DNA from: Siphonodentalium dalli
Lineage: Eukaryota > Mollusca > Scaphopoda > Gadilida > Siphonodentaliidae
Reading direction: 5' to 3'
NCBI GenBank assembly: GCA_032622095.1
Contig: CP136069.1
Location: 206,080,750 to 206,144,749 of the forward strand
DNA length: 64,000 nt
Shown here: one piece after another, positions 24,448-36,086 of the stretch
Layout: each line of letters opens with the position of its first letter
Position numbering within the stretch: position 1 is the first letter of the stretch
Made by a program: the position numbers and the translations under genes
Notes under the pieces: model-generated
What the model was told of the DNA's origin: nothing
Databases searched by the model: none
Seen by the model: only the letters and a program-made list of their open reading frames with translations

Positions 24448-25019
24448 TACTGAAGACTATTTTTCACCAGGTTCTATTCATGAACATTTTCAATCATTTG
24501 TGGGTTAAGGATGCTCCCCATTCCTGATCTTTCAAAAATTCTCAATTTCAAACACAATTTTGAAGGAAAAAATATAATATTACCCTCTATAACCAATATA
24601 TAATGTAGTACTAATACAACACCTGTTTGACGTCACATCGTGAGAGAGATGTGTTCTAATGATGTAAATAATTGGTTTTAATGAAAAAACATATTGTGAT
24701 GGTAAACAGGACTGGTGTTGTTGTGATACTTGACTATTGCGTAGATTGGTTATTCATGAAATAAACGAAGTTTGACGAGGGAAATAGAAATGAGCTATGT
24801 CCATCCGTCAGTGAGTCGAGACGTCTGTAGCCAAAGACATAATTGTTTCTTATATTTGATTTTGTTAATCTCATGACAGTTAAAATACTAGTATCCAAAC
24901 ACAGCTCTTCTATTTTATGCAGAAGTTTGCAGCAAGGAACGTAGTTTACCGAAAATGTCCGTTTTACCATGAGTGGGGTGAGACCGTTTGATTGTTTCTA
25001 GTCGGGTTGACTTGTCAGG
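24448..25019. other. Unassigned DNA
   Basis: No gene is supported. A 78-codon minus-strand frame at 24734-24970 has no motif. Confidence 0.35.
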
Positions 25020-25335
25020 TTGACTAATTATTAATTCATATTTTTAACTAAGGTTGTGTGTTAAACAATATGACTAAGTTTGGTTAGGTGAACGGTTGTC
25101 TCGAGAGTAACTAACTTTGGTTAGTTAAAATGATGAACTCATAATCTTAGTCAATATGACTAATTTTGGTTAGTCAAGCAGCTGCCACGAGGATAACTAA
25201 CTTTGGTTAGTTAAAATGACTAACTCGTAATCTTAATCAAAAGGACCAATTCAGTGTCAGTCAAACTGACCAGTTATATCTTAGTTATTCTGACTTAGAT
25301 TGTGAATTAGCCATTTTAACCATCCAAAGTTATTT
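25020..25335. repeat. TTAGTCA/TGACTAA motif cluster 1
   Basis: The motif family GACTAA...TTAGTCA and TAACTAACTTTGGTTAGTTA is repeated about a dozen times in both orientations, mixed with longer repeats such as GTTAGTTAAAATGA. Similar clusters lie at about 30560-30730, 34470-34600 and 36000-36090, each next to an edge of the duplicated block or the Mab-21 gene. Confidence 0.7.
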
Positions 25336-26112
25336 ACCCACGTCGCAGTTTACTCCAGCCTGCATTCCGTTTTACTTTATCGATGTACGATATGTTTCGA
25401 AAAATGTCTTTATTCGAGTTATTGGATACGGATTTTGGGTTTTTAACATCAAAACACGTCGATGATGAGTGTCGTTAGAAACAAAATCTCGAGAAGTGTC
25501 CGCAATGACAGTTTTGATGAATGAAACTTAAATTTACCTAAAAATAATTCCGAATGAGTTCGACTAAGAGAACTGATATCTGACATTTTCTCTGAACTAC
25601 TCTCACAACATAAATATTCATTGCCTATCATACGCGTCTTCCACTGGTTGTCATAACTACTAAATTTACTACTTTTAACTAACTGGACTAGTATGGTAGT
25701 GGATGTTTAGTGTTTGGTGGGTATTAGCTGTCCTGGATCTGAATTATAAGAATATGAAGTCAGACACGGCTTCCAGAAGTTTGAGAAGTTTATATTTTAT
25801 CGAAAGAACCAATAACCAGCAAAGCAATAATACAACGAGCAGCAACAATGATACAATCATAAGATACATATTTACAACAAATTAAATTGAAGTCGTATTA
25901 TATTTGTCCTTCTAAATCAGAAAAAGGTAAAGGTCAAAGAGCCCAAAATTCTTACATCTATCTTTATGATATATTATTATTTGGAAATTTGATAGCTTTC
26001 AGATATAACTTATTAAAGACATATTATGCACTTGTTCGGTGCGTTAAACTTTCAAGTTAGCATCCAGGAACTGTGTCAACTGGAGGAATGTAACATACTA
26101 CGTCGTCGAAAA

Positions 26113-26950
26113 TCTCAAGCAAATCGACCGTACCACTCCATAGAAAATAACATCTGAACTACGCTCAAATCGACCGTACCACTCCATAGAAAATAACATC
26201 TGAACTACGCTAAAATCGACCGTACCACTCCATAGAAAATAACATCTGAACTACGCTCAAATCGACCGTACCACTCCATAGAAAATAACATCTCAACTAC
26301 GCTCAAATCGACCGTACCACTCCATAGAAAATAACATCTCAACTACGCTCAAATCGACCGTACCACTCCATAGAAAATAACATCTCAACTACGCTCAAAT
26401 CGACCGTACCACTCCATAGAAAATAACATCTCAACTACGCTCAAATCGACCGTACCACTCCATAGAAAATAACATCTGAACTACGCTAAAATCTACCGTA
26501 CCACTCCATAGAAAATAACATCTGAACTACGCTCAAATCGACCGTACCACTCCATAGAAAATAACATCTCAACTACGCTCAAATCGACCGTACCACTCCA
26601 TAGAAAATAACATCTCAACTACGCTCAAATCGACCGTACCACTCCATAGAAAATAACATCTCAACTACGCTCAAATCGACCGTACCACTCCATAGAAAAT
26701 AACATCTCAACTACGCTCAAATCGACCGTACCACTCCATAGAAAATAACATCTCAACTACGCTCAAATCGACCGTACCACTCCATAGAAAATAACATCTC
26801 AACTACGCTCAAATCGACCGTACCACTCCATAGAAAATAACATCTCAACTACGCTCAAATCGACCGTACCACTCCATAGAAAATAACATCTCAACTACGC
26901 TCAAATCGACCGTACCACTCCATAGAAAATAACATCTCAACTACGCTCAA
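26113..26950 (+). repeat. 46-bp satellite array, 18 nearly identical units
   Basis: The unit contains ATCGACCGTACCACTCCATA, GAAAATAACATCT and CAACTACGCTCAA. Eighteen units occur with almost no divergence; variants are CTGAAC for CTCAAC and CTAAAAT for CTCAAAT, grouped in blocks. Such uniformity suggests recent expansion or homogenisation. The array lies inside a segment present only in duplication copy 1. Confidence 0.97.
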
Positions 26951-27519
26951 TTGTAAATATTTACTTCTCGAATCGGGACGCAACTATCGGTGATATAGAA
27001 ACGAAAACTATTTTGACACCGAGAATCAGCGAATTAATAAATATATAATAATGATGGTGTGTGTTGTCAGTGTGGATTTAATATCTGTATTAATAACTAA
27101 TTTAAGCAAGTCTATACTCCATTTCTATTTGATCACCCAACCGGAGTGTTTCACATCACTTTAAAGACTTTCCTTTACTAAGCGGATTTATTATTTCTTA
27201 ATCATTTTATATAATAACTAAATCTAACCACTATTTTCAATAACTACTGATATAAATATAAACAAGACACACACATTGTTATATTTCCGGAGAACAAAGA
27301 GCGCATGGGTGTGTGCAACGGAAATGTAACAACTTAACTGCAAGTTCGCCGCAAATTAACCGAAGTTCAATCGAGTATAAACATATGTACAATTTCGGAC
27401 TTTCTCCAGACGTGGATTATTTGGTTCTGATTTATGTTTGAAATAATATATCAATATTAACACATAATGGGTCATAATGTAGAACTACAACAGGAGATGA
27501 TAAACAACATATAATAAGG

Positions 27520-27592
27520 TGACAGTATATAACAAGGTTACAGCATATAATAAGGTTACAGCATATAATAAGGTTACATATAATAAGGTTAT
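27520..27592 (+). repeat. Short tandem repeat ATAATAAGGTTACAGCAT
   Basis: Three to four imperfect units of about 20 bp containing ATAATAAGGTTACAG. The second duplication copy keeps only one such phrase near 31736. Confidence 0.7.
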
Positions 27593-30058
27593 ATATTTTT
27601 TATAAATACAACAAGACTACACTCAAAGAAATTATATGTACTTCATGCCATCCATTTGTGTAATTGGTTATTAAGCAACATAGCTAAGCCGAATTAAATG
27701 ACAATTATAATAGGTTTTCAAAACACAACTAATAAAAGTATTGATTTACTTACATATTTAAATAATAGTGTTATTTAAATATTTTCCAACTTCTAACACC
27801 ATCTCACTATTAATTCCTTTTAATATGATTTCCAATGAAACATAATTTGAATGGTAATATTGCCGCAGAACTAAGTGCCAAAGCGCGCGATCAGCGGCGA
27901 TATTACCGAGAACGTTATCATAAACGTTACCGACTAGTTAGTGCATTTAAAGCGACCATTTAAAGTTAAAGCGATATTAACACCGCATAGTTACTGCAGT
28001 TTTAAATGTGATGCAATCGAACCTATCCCACTAATAACGCGGTTATCCGTAGAACTAACGAACTATATACCGCGGTTATAGAGTAATTTCTGTTGAGCTA
28101 ATAGTTACCATTTTTTCTGAGTTATCACTTGATTGAATGAATGAGTTATTCAATAAATATATCATAGCCATGTACGTTATCGTGTTATAATATGACTACG
28201 CATGATGCAGATGGGTACCCTTATATACAGTACACATTAATACACATACATGTACATATACCTTATAGCAAGATGTTGAATTGATGATTAATTACTAGAT
28301 TATGTAATTCATTGTGTGTTATAGGCATCAGCCATATCAGTCGTATCACTTCACCCCAGAATATCACCCCACAACAGACTGTGTCTAGGAGATGGTTTAA
28401 TTAGCTTGGAAAACCCATGCTGACAACATATGTTTCCTGTAGAAACAGTTAATGGGTGATAGGACGACATCCCGGTGCAAGGGCGGAATGAATGCTTTAT
28501 TGCAAAGACCCAAATTAATGAGTAACATGCAAAACATATATACAATATTTTATATACAATATATACACGATAAAAATAATACCCCTCCCTACAAACGTGT
28601 TGTTTGTTCTTTTTTTCCTTGTTCCTTATTTTGTTCTTTTAAAAATCGTGTAATTACATAAGTTATATTCTTCCTTATGTTTTCAATGTCATTTTGATTA
28701 TCAGTTTCAATTATTGACCACGCAATGAGCTAATTCAGACAGATACATGATGAAATGTAGAAACCAGAATTATTTTCAAGGTATTGACCGAATATACCAA
28801 AGTAATGACCTACATGTACGGATACCAGTAATAACCTACATGTACGGATATCAGTAGTCATTTGGAATGCACGATAGCACCCTCAATCTTATTTCCGTCA
28901 TGGACCCAATGAAATACTGTACGCCATATTTATTTACATTAACCCTTTCATGACGGGAGCCGCGCTGGCGCAGTATTAAACATCATTTGGCAGTGCATTA
29001 TCTTCTACATGTATGTGCGGCCGAACCTATCCCGCTACACATGTATGTGCGAGGCTGGAATACTCGCATATACAAGACAATGCACTGCCACAGGATCTTG
29101 GTTTAGAGGGTCAAGGTAAATATTGGTAGGCCAGTGCATTCTCTTATATATGTGAGGCGCCCCATGAGATACTCGCATATATCAGATAATGCATTGACAC
29201 AGGGTTTTCACAAAATTTCAGAAAGAGTTAAATGTGATTTTGATATTTTGTTTTGTGGTGTATTCAAGTTTTATTTATTACGAAATTTATCATTTCTACC
29301 ACAACTTGAATTTACATTTATCTCATGTAATCGCAGTTTCAAAGGGAATTGCAAACATGTATACAGATATATGTCATATATGTCAATATCACACATGAAG
29401 AAATTAAATAATATACATATGTGCATAATAAACCATTGTAATGAAAAGCTACATTATACACTGTATACAGTCCTTACATTTATCTGGACTCCTTCCACTT
29501 TCAACAATAATACCCTTAAAGGAGGCAAACCCAACAAAAGCCCGTGTGCGTGTTGGCTAATCCCATCTTCGATCAATACACATATATTATTTTATCCACC
29601 TCCTACATCTGTCTACTATACAGATAATACCCATCAGATAAACCACGCCTCTGTCCGTCAACTAGACAGATAAAGCATCCTCTACTAGACAGATAAACTT
29701 AATAATATGCGAAGAATAAAGGTTACAAGAACATGGACTAGTTAACATTTAAATTCACATGACTGCTATACTCATACATTTCAGTTTTAGATTTGAACGT
29801 TACGCAAACCATTTAGATTTTATTTGAACTTACACCATGCTATGATATTTTTCCGGCATAATTTAAAAATTATAAGGCGGACTAAATCCTGGCGCAGTCG
29901 CATGAATACAAAACTGTTTCATAATTAATTAGTCTCTCCTATACAGAGTCGCTAAGTATGTCATCGCTTCTCAAAAAGGAGCCTGTGAATTTTGCGATGT
30001 TTTTTGACAAAACTTGAACTGCGATAAAATACAATTAAATTTGTTCGGTGGATAAACA

Positions 30059-30202
30059 GAATATCCGCATAGTGTAGCTGAATAGAGAATTTATTTTTTC
30101 TCGTATGTGGGCATCTATTTGCCTCGCATAGAGGCTAGCCAAATAGATGCCCCCATACTCGCAAAAGTAAATTCTTTATTCAGCTACACGATGCGGATAT
30201 TC
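30059..30202. repeat. Foldback element, arms of about 64 bp
   Basis: GAATATCCGCATAGTGTAGC at the left pairs with GCTACACGATGCGGATATTC at the right. Inner pairing includes GGGCATCTATTTG with CAAATAGATGCCC around a short loop with AGAGGCTAGCC. Absent from duplication copy 2, so it probably inserted after the duplication. Confidence 0.8.
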
Positions 30203-30761
30203 TCTATATATTTCTTACTGTCAATTATGTTATTAGGCAGAAATTGTGTGCGAAATTTCGTTGAACACTATTTTGATAAATAACAGGTTTTGGGCAATTG
30301 TATACTATATTTGACTGTGGTTAGCATTATGTTTGGGCAAATACTAGATTCTGATAACTGAAGTGGAATTAAAAAAAATTTGTTGTTGTTGGAATCTGAT
30401 GATATGGGGAAATGCCCATACTAAGCGGACTGGAATTGACTCCCCACTGATATTCCAGGTTCGGCCAAATAATTATGACATGTGTTCTGTTATGACAATC
30501 ATCCATACACCAGAGAACAAACAGTTGGGTAAATCAACGTTTGTCCACATGATTACTAACTTATCTTAGTCATAATGACTAAGGCCGACAATTAGTCACA
30601 ATGACTAGGTGATGTTAGTCATAACGACGAAGAAATGGCTAGTCAAAGCACTAATTATGCCATTATACTACAACTGTGTTACTCAAAATGACTAGGATTG
30701 AGTCCTAATGACTAACTCTTCTGAGTCACTGGGATTGCGGGCATGTCATTTGGCGGAAATT

Positions 30762-30922
30762 GATTTGATTATACTCACCATTTGATTATACTCACCTTTT
30801 GATTATACTCACCAATTGATTATACTCACCATTTGATTATACTCACCATTTGATTATACTCACCATTTGATTATACTCACCATTTGATTATACTAACTAT
30901 CTGAGTATACTCGCCATTTGAT
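30762..30922 (+). repeat. 17-bp satellite, second locus, about 9 units
   Basis: Same unit as at 20053-20520 (CATTTGATTATACTCAC). It sits exactly between the two copies of the segmental duplication and breaks up into related degenerate units near 30890-30920. Confidence 0.95.
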
Positions 30923-33624
30923 TTCGAAAACTGATATCTGTCATTATCTCTGAAATACTCTCACAACATAAATATTCATTGCCTATCATACACGTCTTCC
31001 ACTGGTTGGGATAACTTCTAAATTTACTACTTTTAACTAACCAGACTAGTGTGGTAGTGGGTGTTTGGTGTTTGGTGGGTATTAGCTGTCCGGGATCTGA
31101 ATATAAGAATATGAAGTCAGGCACGGTTTCCAAAAGTTTGAGAAGTGTATATTTTATCGAAAGAACAAATAACCAGCAAAGCAATAATACATCTTGAGCA
31201 ACAATGACACAATACATATTTAGAAGAAATTAAATTAATGTCGTATTACATTTGTCATTCTAAATCAGAAAAAGGTAAAGGCTATAGAGCCCTAAATTCT
31301 TACATCTATCTTTATGATATGTAAGTATTTGGAAAGCAAAATACTGTGATAGCTTTCAGATATAACTTATTAAAGAGTTTCCTTTACTAAGCGGATTTAT
31401 TATTTCTTAATCATTTTATATTATAACTAAATATAACCATTGTTTTCCATAACTACTGATATAAATTTAAACAAGACACACACTGTTATATTTCGGAGCA
31501 CAAAGAGCGCATGCGTGTGGGCAATGGAAATATGACCGAGATAATCCTTAACAACTTAACTCAAGTTCGCCGCAAATTAAACCAAAGTTTAATCGAGAAT
31601 AAACATATGTACAATTTCGGAGTTTCTCAAGACCGTGGCTTATTTTTGTTCTGAACTATGTTTGGAATAATATATTAATATTAACACATAATGGATCATA
31701 ATGTAGGACTACAACATGAGAGTATCAACAACATACAATAAGGTTATATTTTTTTCTTAATACAAACAAGACTAAACTTAAAGAAATTATATGTACTCCA
31801 TGGCATCAATTGATGTAATTGGTTATTAAGCAACACAGTTGTGCATAAGTAAGCCGATGTACATGACTATTATAATAAGTTATCAAAACACAAATCATAA
31901 ACGTATTGATTTACTCAAATAGTTAAATATATAATAGTGTTATTTAATTTTTTTCCAACTTCTAAGAACATCTCACTTTTTCTTTCCGTCTAATATGATT
32001 TCTAATGGAACCGAATATTTGGATGGTGGTATTGCCGCAGAACTAAGCGCCAAAGCGCGCGATCAGCAGCGATATTACGGAGAACGTTGACGTAAACGTT
32101 ACCGACTAGTTAGCACATTCAAAGCGGCCATTTAAAGTTAAAAATATATCAACACCACATTCTTACTGCAGTTTTAAATGTGATGCAACCGAACCCATCC
32201 CGCTAATAACGCGGTTAACCGTATTAGTAATGTACTATATACGGCGGTTATAGAGTAATTTCTGTTGAGCTAACAGTTAAGATTTTTTCTAAGTTACCAA
32301 TGGGTTGAATGAATGATTTAATCAATAAATATATAGCCATGCACGTTAACGTTTTCTAATATGACAATGCATGATGCACATTGATACCCTTATATACAGA
32401 ACACATTAATACACATACATATACATTATAGTAATATGTTGCAGGGATGAGTAGTTACTAGATTATATAATTCATGATGTGATCATGACGAGTCACTCAT
32501 ATCAGTCGAACCACTTTTCCCCGAATGTCATCCCACAACACATTGTGTCTAAGATGTGGTTTAATTTAGCTTGGAAAGCCCGTGCTGATCTCAGATGTTT
32601 CCTATATAGAAACAGGGATGACAGGATGACATACCGGTTTAAGGGCATACAGATACACGATGAGATCTAGAAAACCAGAATTAATTTCAAGGTTTTGACT
32701 GAATAAGCCAAATTAAAACATGGCTATGACGTCACTCCTTTGTTCATCGAGTCCTACTTATAGGATAGTGGGTGGTTATTGTCGAGCTCGTACATTATTT
32801 TACAAACAACGATCCATTATTTTAATAACGGACGCTCAGTATCCAATTTAATGAACGGTTATATTACTGTGGGCGATTTCATTTTATATGACTTCCATGT
32901 ATGATACCATAATGTATGCACGGAACTGTCTATATACAACTGTTTTCAAGTATAATATCGCTCAAATCATATTGATTGCTAGAACATGACAGACATGGAT
33001 AGACCTATATATATATAGAGCCTCGTCACTCGGGTTGGTGAGAGCTGAGTGTGGGGGGGGGGTATAATTTCAAATTCCAGGCATTTCGTTTCACGAATAG
33101 GCATTGAATTTAACTGTTAAAATTTCTCGAATCTAATTACGTTCCCGGTAGCATGTTGTAGCACCCAAAAAACCAAAACTAATATAGTAATTTATATGTA
33201 ATCCTTCGATCTTCAGTATAACCCGCGATCTCAAACTACAAGATCGCCAAATCTCCGATTATGAATACCGCTTGCACCAATCTGCCATTCAATGTATGAT
33301 TCTCCGCAAAATTTGAAATATGCCGCATAAATAGTTTCGAAATGTGAGGGCAAAACTCCCGATGATATTCGTAAATCTATTGCAAAATTAGCTCATTGTC
33401 GGTGCGTCGTGTTCATTCAACGGTCAGGGAGGCAATGGGGTACTGCCTGTCCATTAAGTTAGCAATGTGTCAAGGTGCCATCCGTGCAGCCAATGAGCGA
33501 GTGGATAAGACCGAACACATGGTACAACTCGGGTGTCTTGACCCAAATCGGGTTAATCCATTCTGATAAGAGGTGGCGCATCAAACAAATGGACTCGGCC
33601 ATGTTTTAAGTCAGATAATATCTT

Positions 33625-33702
33625 CAAACTGTACATTATTTCAGCGAATGGAACGATATCGGCTTGCGGCCTCGATCGATCCATTCCCTGAAATAATGTA
33701 CA
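33625..33702. repeat. Hairpin, arms of about 28 bp
   Basis: AAACTGTACATTATTTCAG is mirrored by CTGAAATAATGTACAGTTT, with further pairing around GAATGGA/TCCATTC and a GATCGAT-rich centre. It lies inside the 1-kb segment unique to duplication copy 2. Confidence 0.8.
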
Positions 33703-34148
33703 GTTTTCAGCCATAATCCTATACGTAATCACCTACATGTACGGATACCAGTAGTGACTTGGAATGCGCAATAACACCCTAAGGCTTATTTCAGTCATGT
33801 ACCAACTGAGATACTGTATGCCATTTTTATTTACATTAACCCCTTCATGGCGGGAGCCGCGCTACCGCAGCATTAAATATCACATGGGAGTGCATTATCT
33901 TATATTATTTCATATAATGCATTGGCACATGGTTTTCGCAAAATTTCAGGAAGCTTCGTCATGAAAGGTTAAATTTGATTTTGTATTTATTTTATCATTT
34001 CTACCACAACTTGAATTTTCATTTAATATTGAAATATCAAACCGAAACCTCATCGCGTAGAGTGTCTCATGTAATATCAGTTTCAAAGAGCATTGCAAAA
34101 ATATATATACAAATATATAGAGGATCTACAACGAGTCTCCAGTTTGTA

Positions 34149-34230
34149 GCGGATTTACAAAACGAGTCCAGTAAAGTAGGTCTGGACCGAGCCTTTGGCG
34201 AATTTACTGGACGAGTTTTGTAATTTCCGC
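34149..34230. repeat. Hairpin, arms of about 28 bp
   Basis: GCGGATTTACAAAACGAGTC and CCAGTAAA are mirrored by TTTACTGG, ACGAGTTTTGTAA and TTCCGC, with a loop of about 26 bases. Not present at the corresponding place in duplication copy 1. MITE-like. Confidence 0.75.
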
Positions 34231-34854
34231 TTGACTGTGGTTAGAATATTTTTGGGCAATTACTCGATTCCGATAACTGAAGCAGAATTTAAATGTTTTT
34301 TTTGTTATTGGAATCTGATGATATGGGGAAATGCCCATTCTAAGGGGACTGGAATTGGCTCCCCGCTGATACTCCAGGTTTGGTCATATGATTCTGACAC
34401 GAGTTCTGTTATTACAATCATCCATGCTCTGAAGATAGGTAAGTCAACGTTTGTCATCAGGATTACTAACTTATCTCAGTCATAATGACTAAGGCAGACA
34501 ATTAGTCATGATGACTAGGTGATGTTAGTAATAACGACTAAGAAATGGCTAGTCAAAGCGACTAATTAGGTCATTATACTACAATTGTAGTCACTGGGAA
34601 TGTGAGCATGTAATTTGGCGGCAATTGTGTGCAAATAATCTCAATACTCAACCAGATGATATATTATCAAGAATCAGTCACCGAATTGAAAGCAGGACAA
34701 ATTTTCAATCCATTCTTTAAAACAGATTTCAATACTGGTCTATGGAGAGGTATAACAATAGTTTGTGGTATAGGTATGATTAACTATTTCATTTTTTTCG
34801 AGAGATATGTGATGTCATGGAATAGGAACCTTTTATCCAAATAGTGTAGCGTTT

Positions 34855-35873
34855 AATGTGAGAGTGAATTCGCGATGCCAGCTGCTATAATTTACACCTT
34901 GGTTCAATCTACCCCAGTCTCATTTCATATGGACTTGCAACGTAATGTTTTGATACATATGACGTCATTATATCCTCCCGTCGCATTCGTTTAATGTGGG
35001 AGTGAATTTATGATACATATGAGGTCATTATATCCTCTCGTCGCATTTGTTTAATGTGGGAGTGAATTTATGATACATATGAGGTCATTATATCCTCCCG
35101 TCGCATTTGTTTAATGTGGGAGTGAATTTATGATACATATGTCAGTATATCCTCTCGTCGAATATGACACATGATACATATGACTCATTATATCCCCCCG
35201 TCGCATTTGTTTAATGTGGGAATGAATTTATGATACATATGTCATTATATCCTCCCGTCGCATTTGTTTAATGTGGGAGTGAATTTATGATACATATGAC
35301 GTCATTATATCCTCCCGTCGCATTTGTTTAATGTGGGAGTGAATTTATGATACATATGAGGTCATTATATCCTCCCGTCGCATTTGTTTAATGTGGGAGT
35401 GAATTTATTATACATATGTCAGTATACCCTCTCGTCGCATATGACACATGATACATATGACTCATTATATCCCCCCGTCGCATTCGTTTAATATGAGAGT
35501 GAATTTATGATACATATGTCAGTATATCCTCTCGTCGCATATGACACATGATACATATGACTCATTATATCCCCCCGTCGCATTCGTTTAATGTGGGAGT
35601 GAATTTATGATACGTATGACTCATTATATCCCCCCGTCGCATTTGTTTAATGTGGGAGTGAATTTATGATATATATGTCAGTATATCCTCCCGTCGCATA
35701 TGACACATGATAGATATGACTCATTATATCCTCCCGTCGCATTTGTTTAATGTGGGAGTGAATTTATGATACATATGTCGTCATTATATCCTCCCGTCTC
35801 ATTCGTTTAATGTGGGAATGAATTTATGATACATATGACGTCATCATATCCTCCCGTCGCATTCGTTTAATAA
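34855..35873 (+). repeat. 60-bp minisatellite with CRE-like and AP-1-like cores
   Basis: The main unit contains TCGCATTTGTTTAATGTGGG, AGTGAATTTATGATACATAT and GACGTCATTATATCCTCCCG (60 bp). A shorter unit of about 41 bp has ATATGACACATGATACATAT and GACTCATTATATCCC. The variable position yields TGACGTCA (CRE consensus), TGAGGTCA or TGACTCA (AP-1 consensus). The array lies about 200 bp beyond the stop codon of the minus-strand Mab-21-type gene, on its 3' side. A regulatory role is inference only. Confidence 0.92.
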
Positions 35874-35999
35874 TATATCCAATAGAAATGTGGTGCAATG
35901 GGATTTGAATATTTAGCAATGAATATTAAGCATAATTGAAGGCAGTGTGGCAAATAGAGCTATTATGTGTGTAACTTTGTCACTATAAATAACACCAGA

Positions 36000-36085
36000 G
36001 TTAGTCGTAGTTACTCGCTGAAAGGTATGGGTTAGTCAAGGTGACCCCAAATTCTTGTGACTAACACTTAGTTAGTCATATTGAC
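36000..36085. repeat. TTAGTCA/TGACTAA motif cluster at the 3' end of the Mab-21-type gene
   Basis: GTTAGTCGTAGTTA, GTTAGTCAAGGTGA, GACTAACACTTAGTTAGTCA and related phrases sit directly after the stop codon (in the gene's orientation). They would be transcribed as part of its 3' untranslated region if the gene is active. Confidence 0.6.
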
Positions 36086-36086
36086 C

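Larger units (their letters stand above)
25565..30765. repeat. Segmental duplication, copy 1
   Basis: Collinear, diverged similarity to 30925-34630. Shared landmarks include GTCTTCCACTGGTTG (25625 and 30995), CTTTACTAAGCGGATTTATT (27174 and 31384), GCCAAAGCGCGCGATCAGC (27877 and 32050), ACCTACATGTACGGATACC (28809 and 33731) and GATATGGGGAAATGCCCAT (30400 and 34320). Copy 1 alone contains the 46-bp satellite segment and a hairpin at 30059-30202. No gene is supported inside; a 179-codon frame at 29134-29673 is not preserved in copy 2. Confidence 0.8.
30925..34630. repeat. Segmental duplication, copy 2
   Basis: Diverged collinear copy of 25565-30765. It lacks the 46-bp satellite segment and most of the 29.3-30.2 kb part of copy 1. 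It has its own insertion of about 1 kb (about 32707-33726). Within it are a hairpin at 33625-33702 and a hairpin at 34149-34230. No gene is supported. Confidence 0.8.

Noticed and set aside
26113-26950. CRISPR array
   Set aside because: Units are uninterrupted tandem repeats without unique spacers, in eukaryotic sequence with no cas genes.
29134-29673. 179-codon plus-strand frame
   Set aside because: It lies inside the segmental duplication, is not kept in copy 2, and has no motif; probably chance in low-stop AT-rich DNA.
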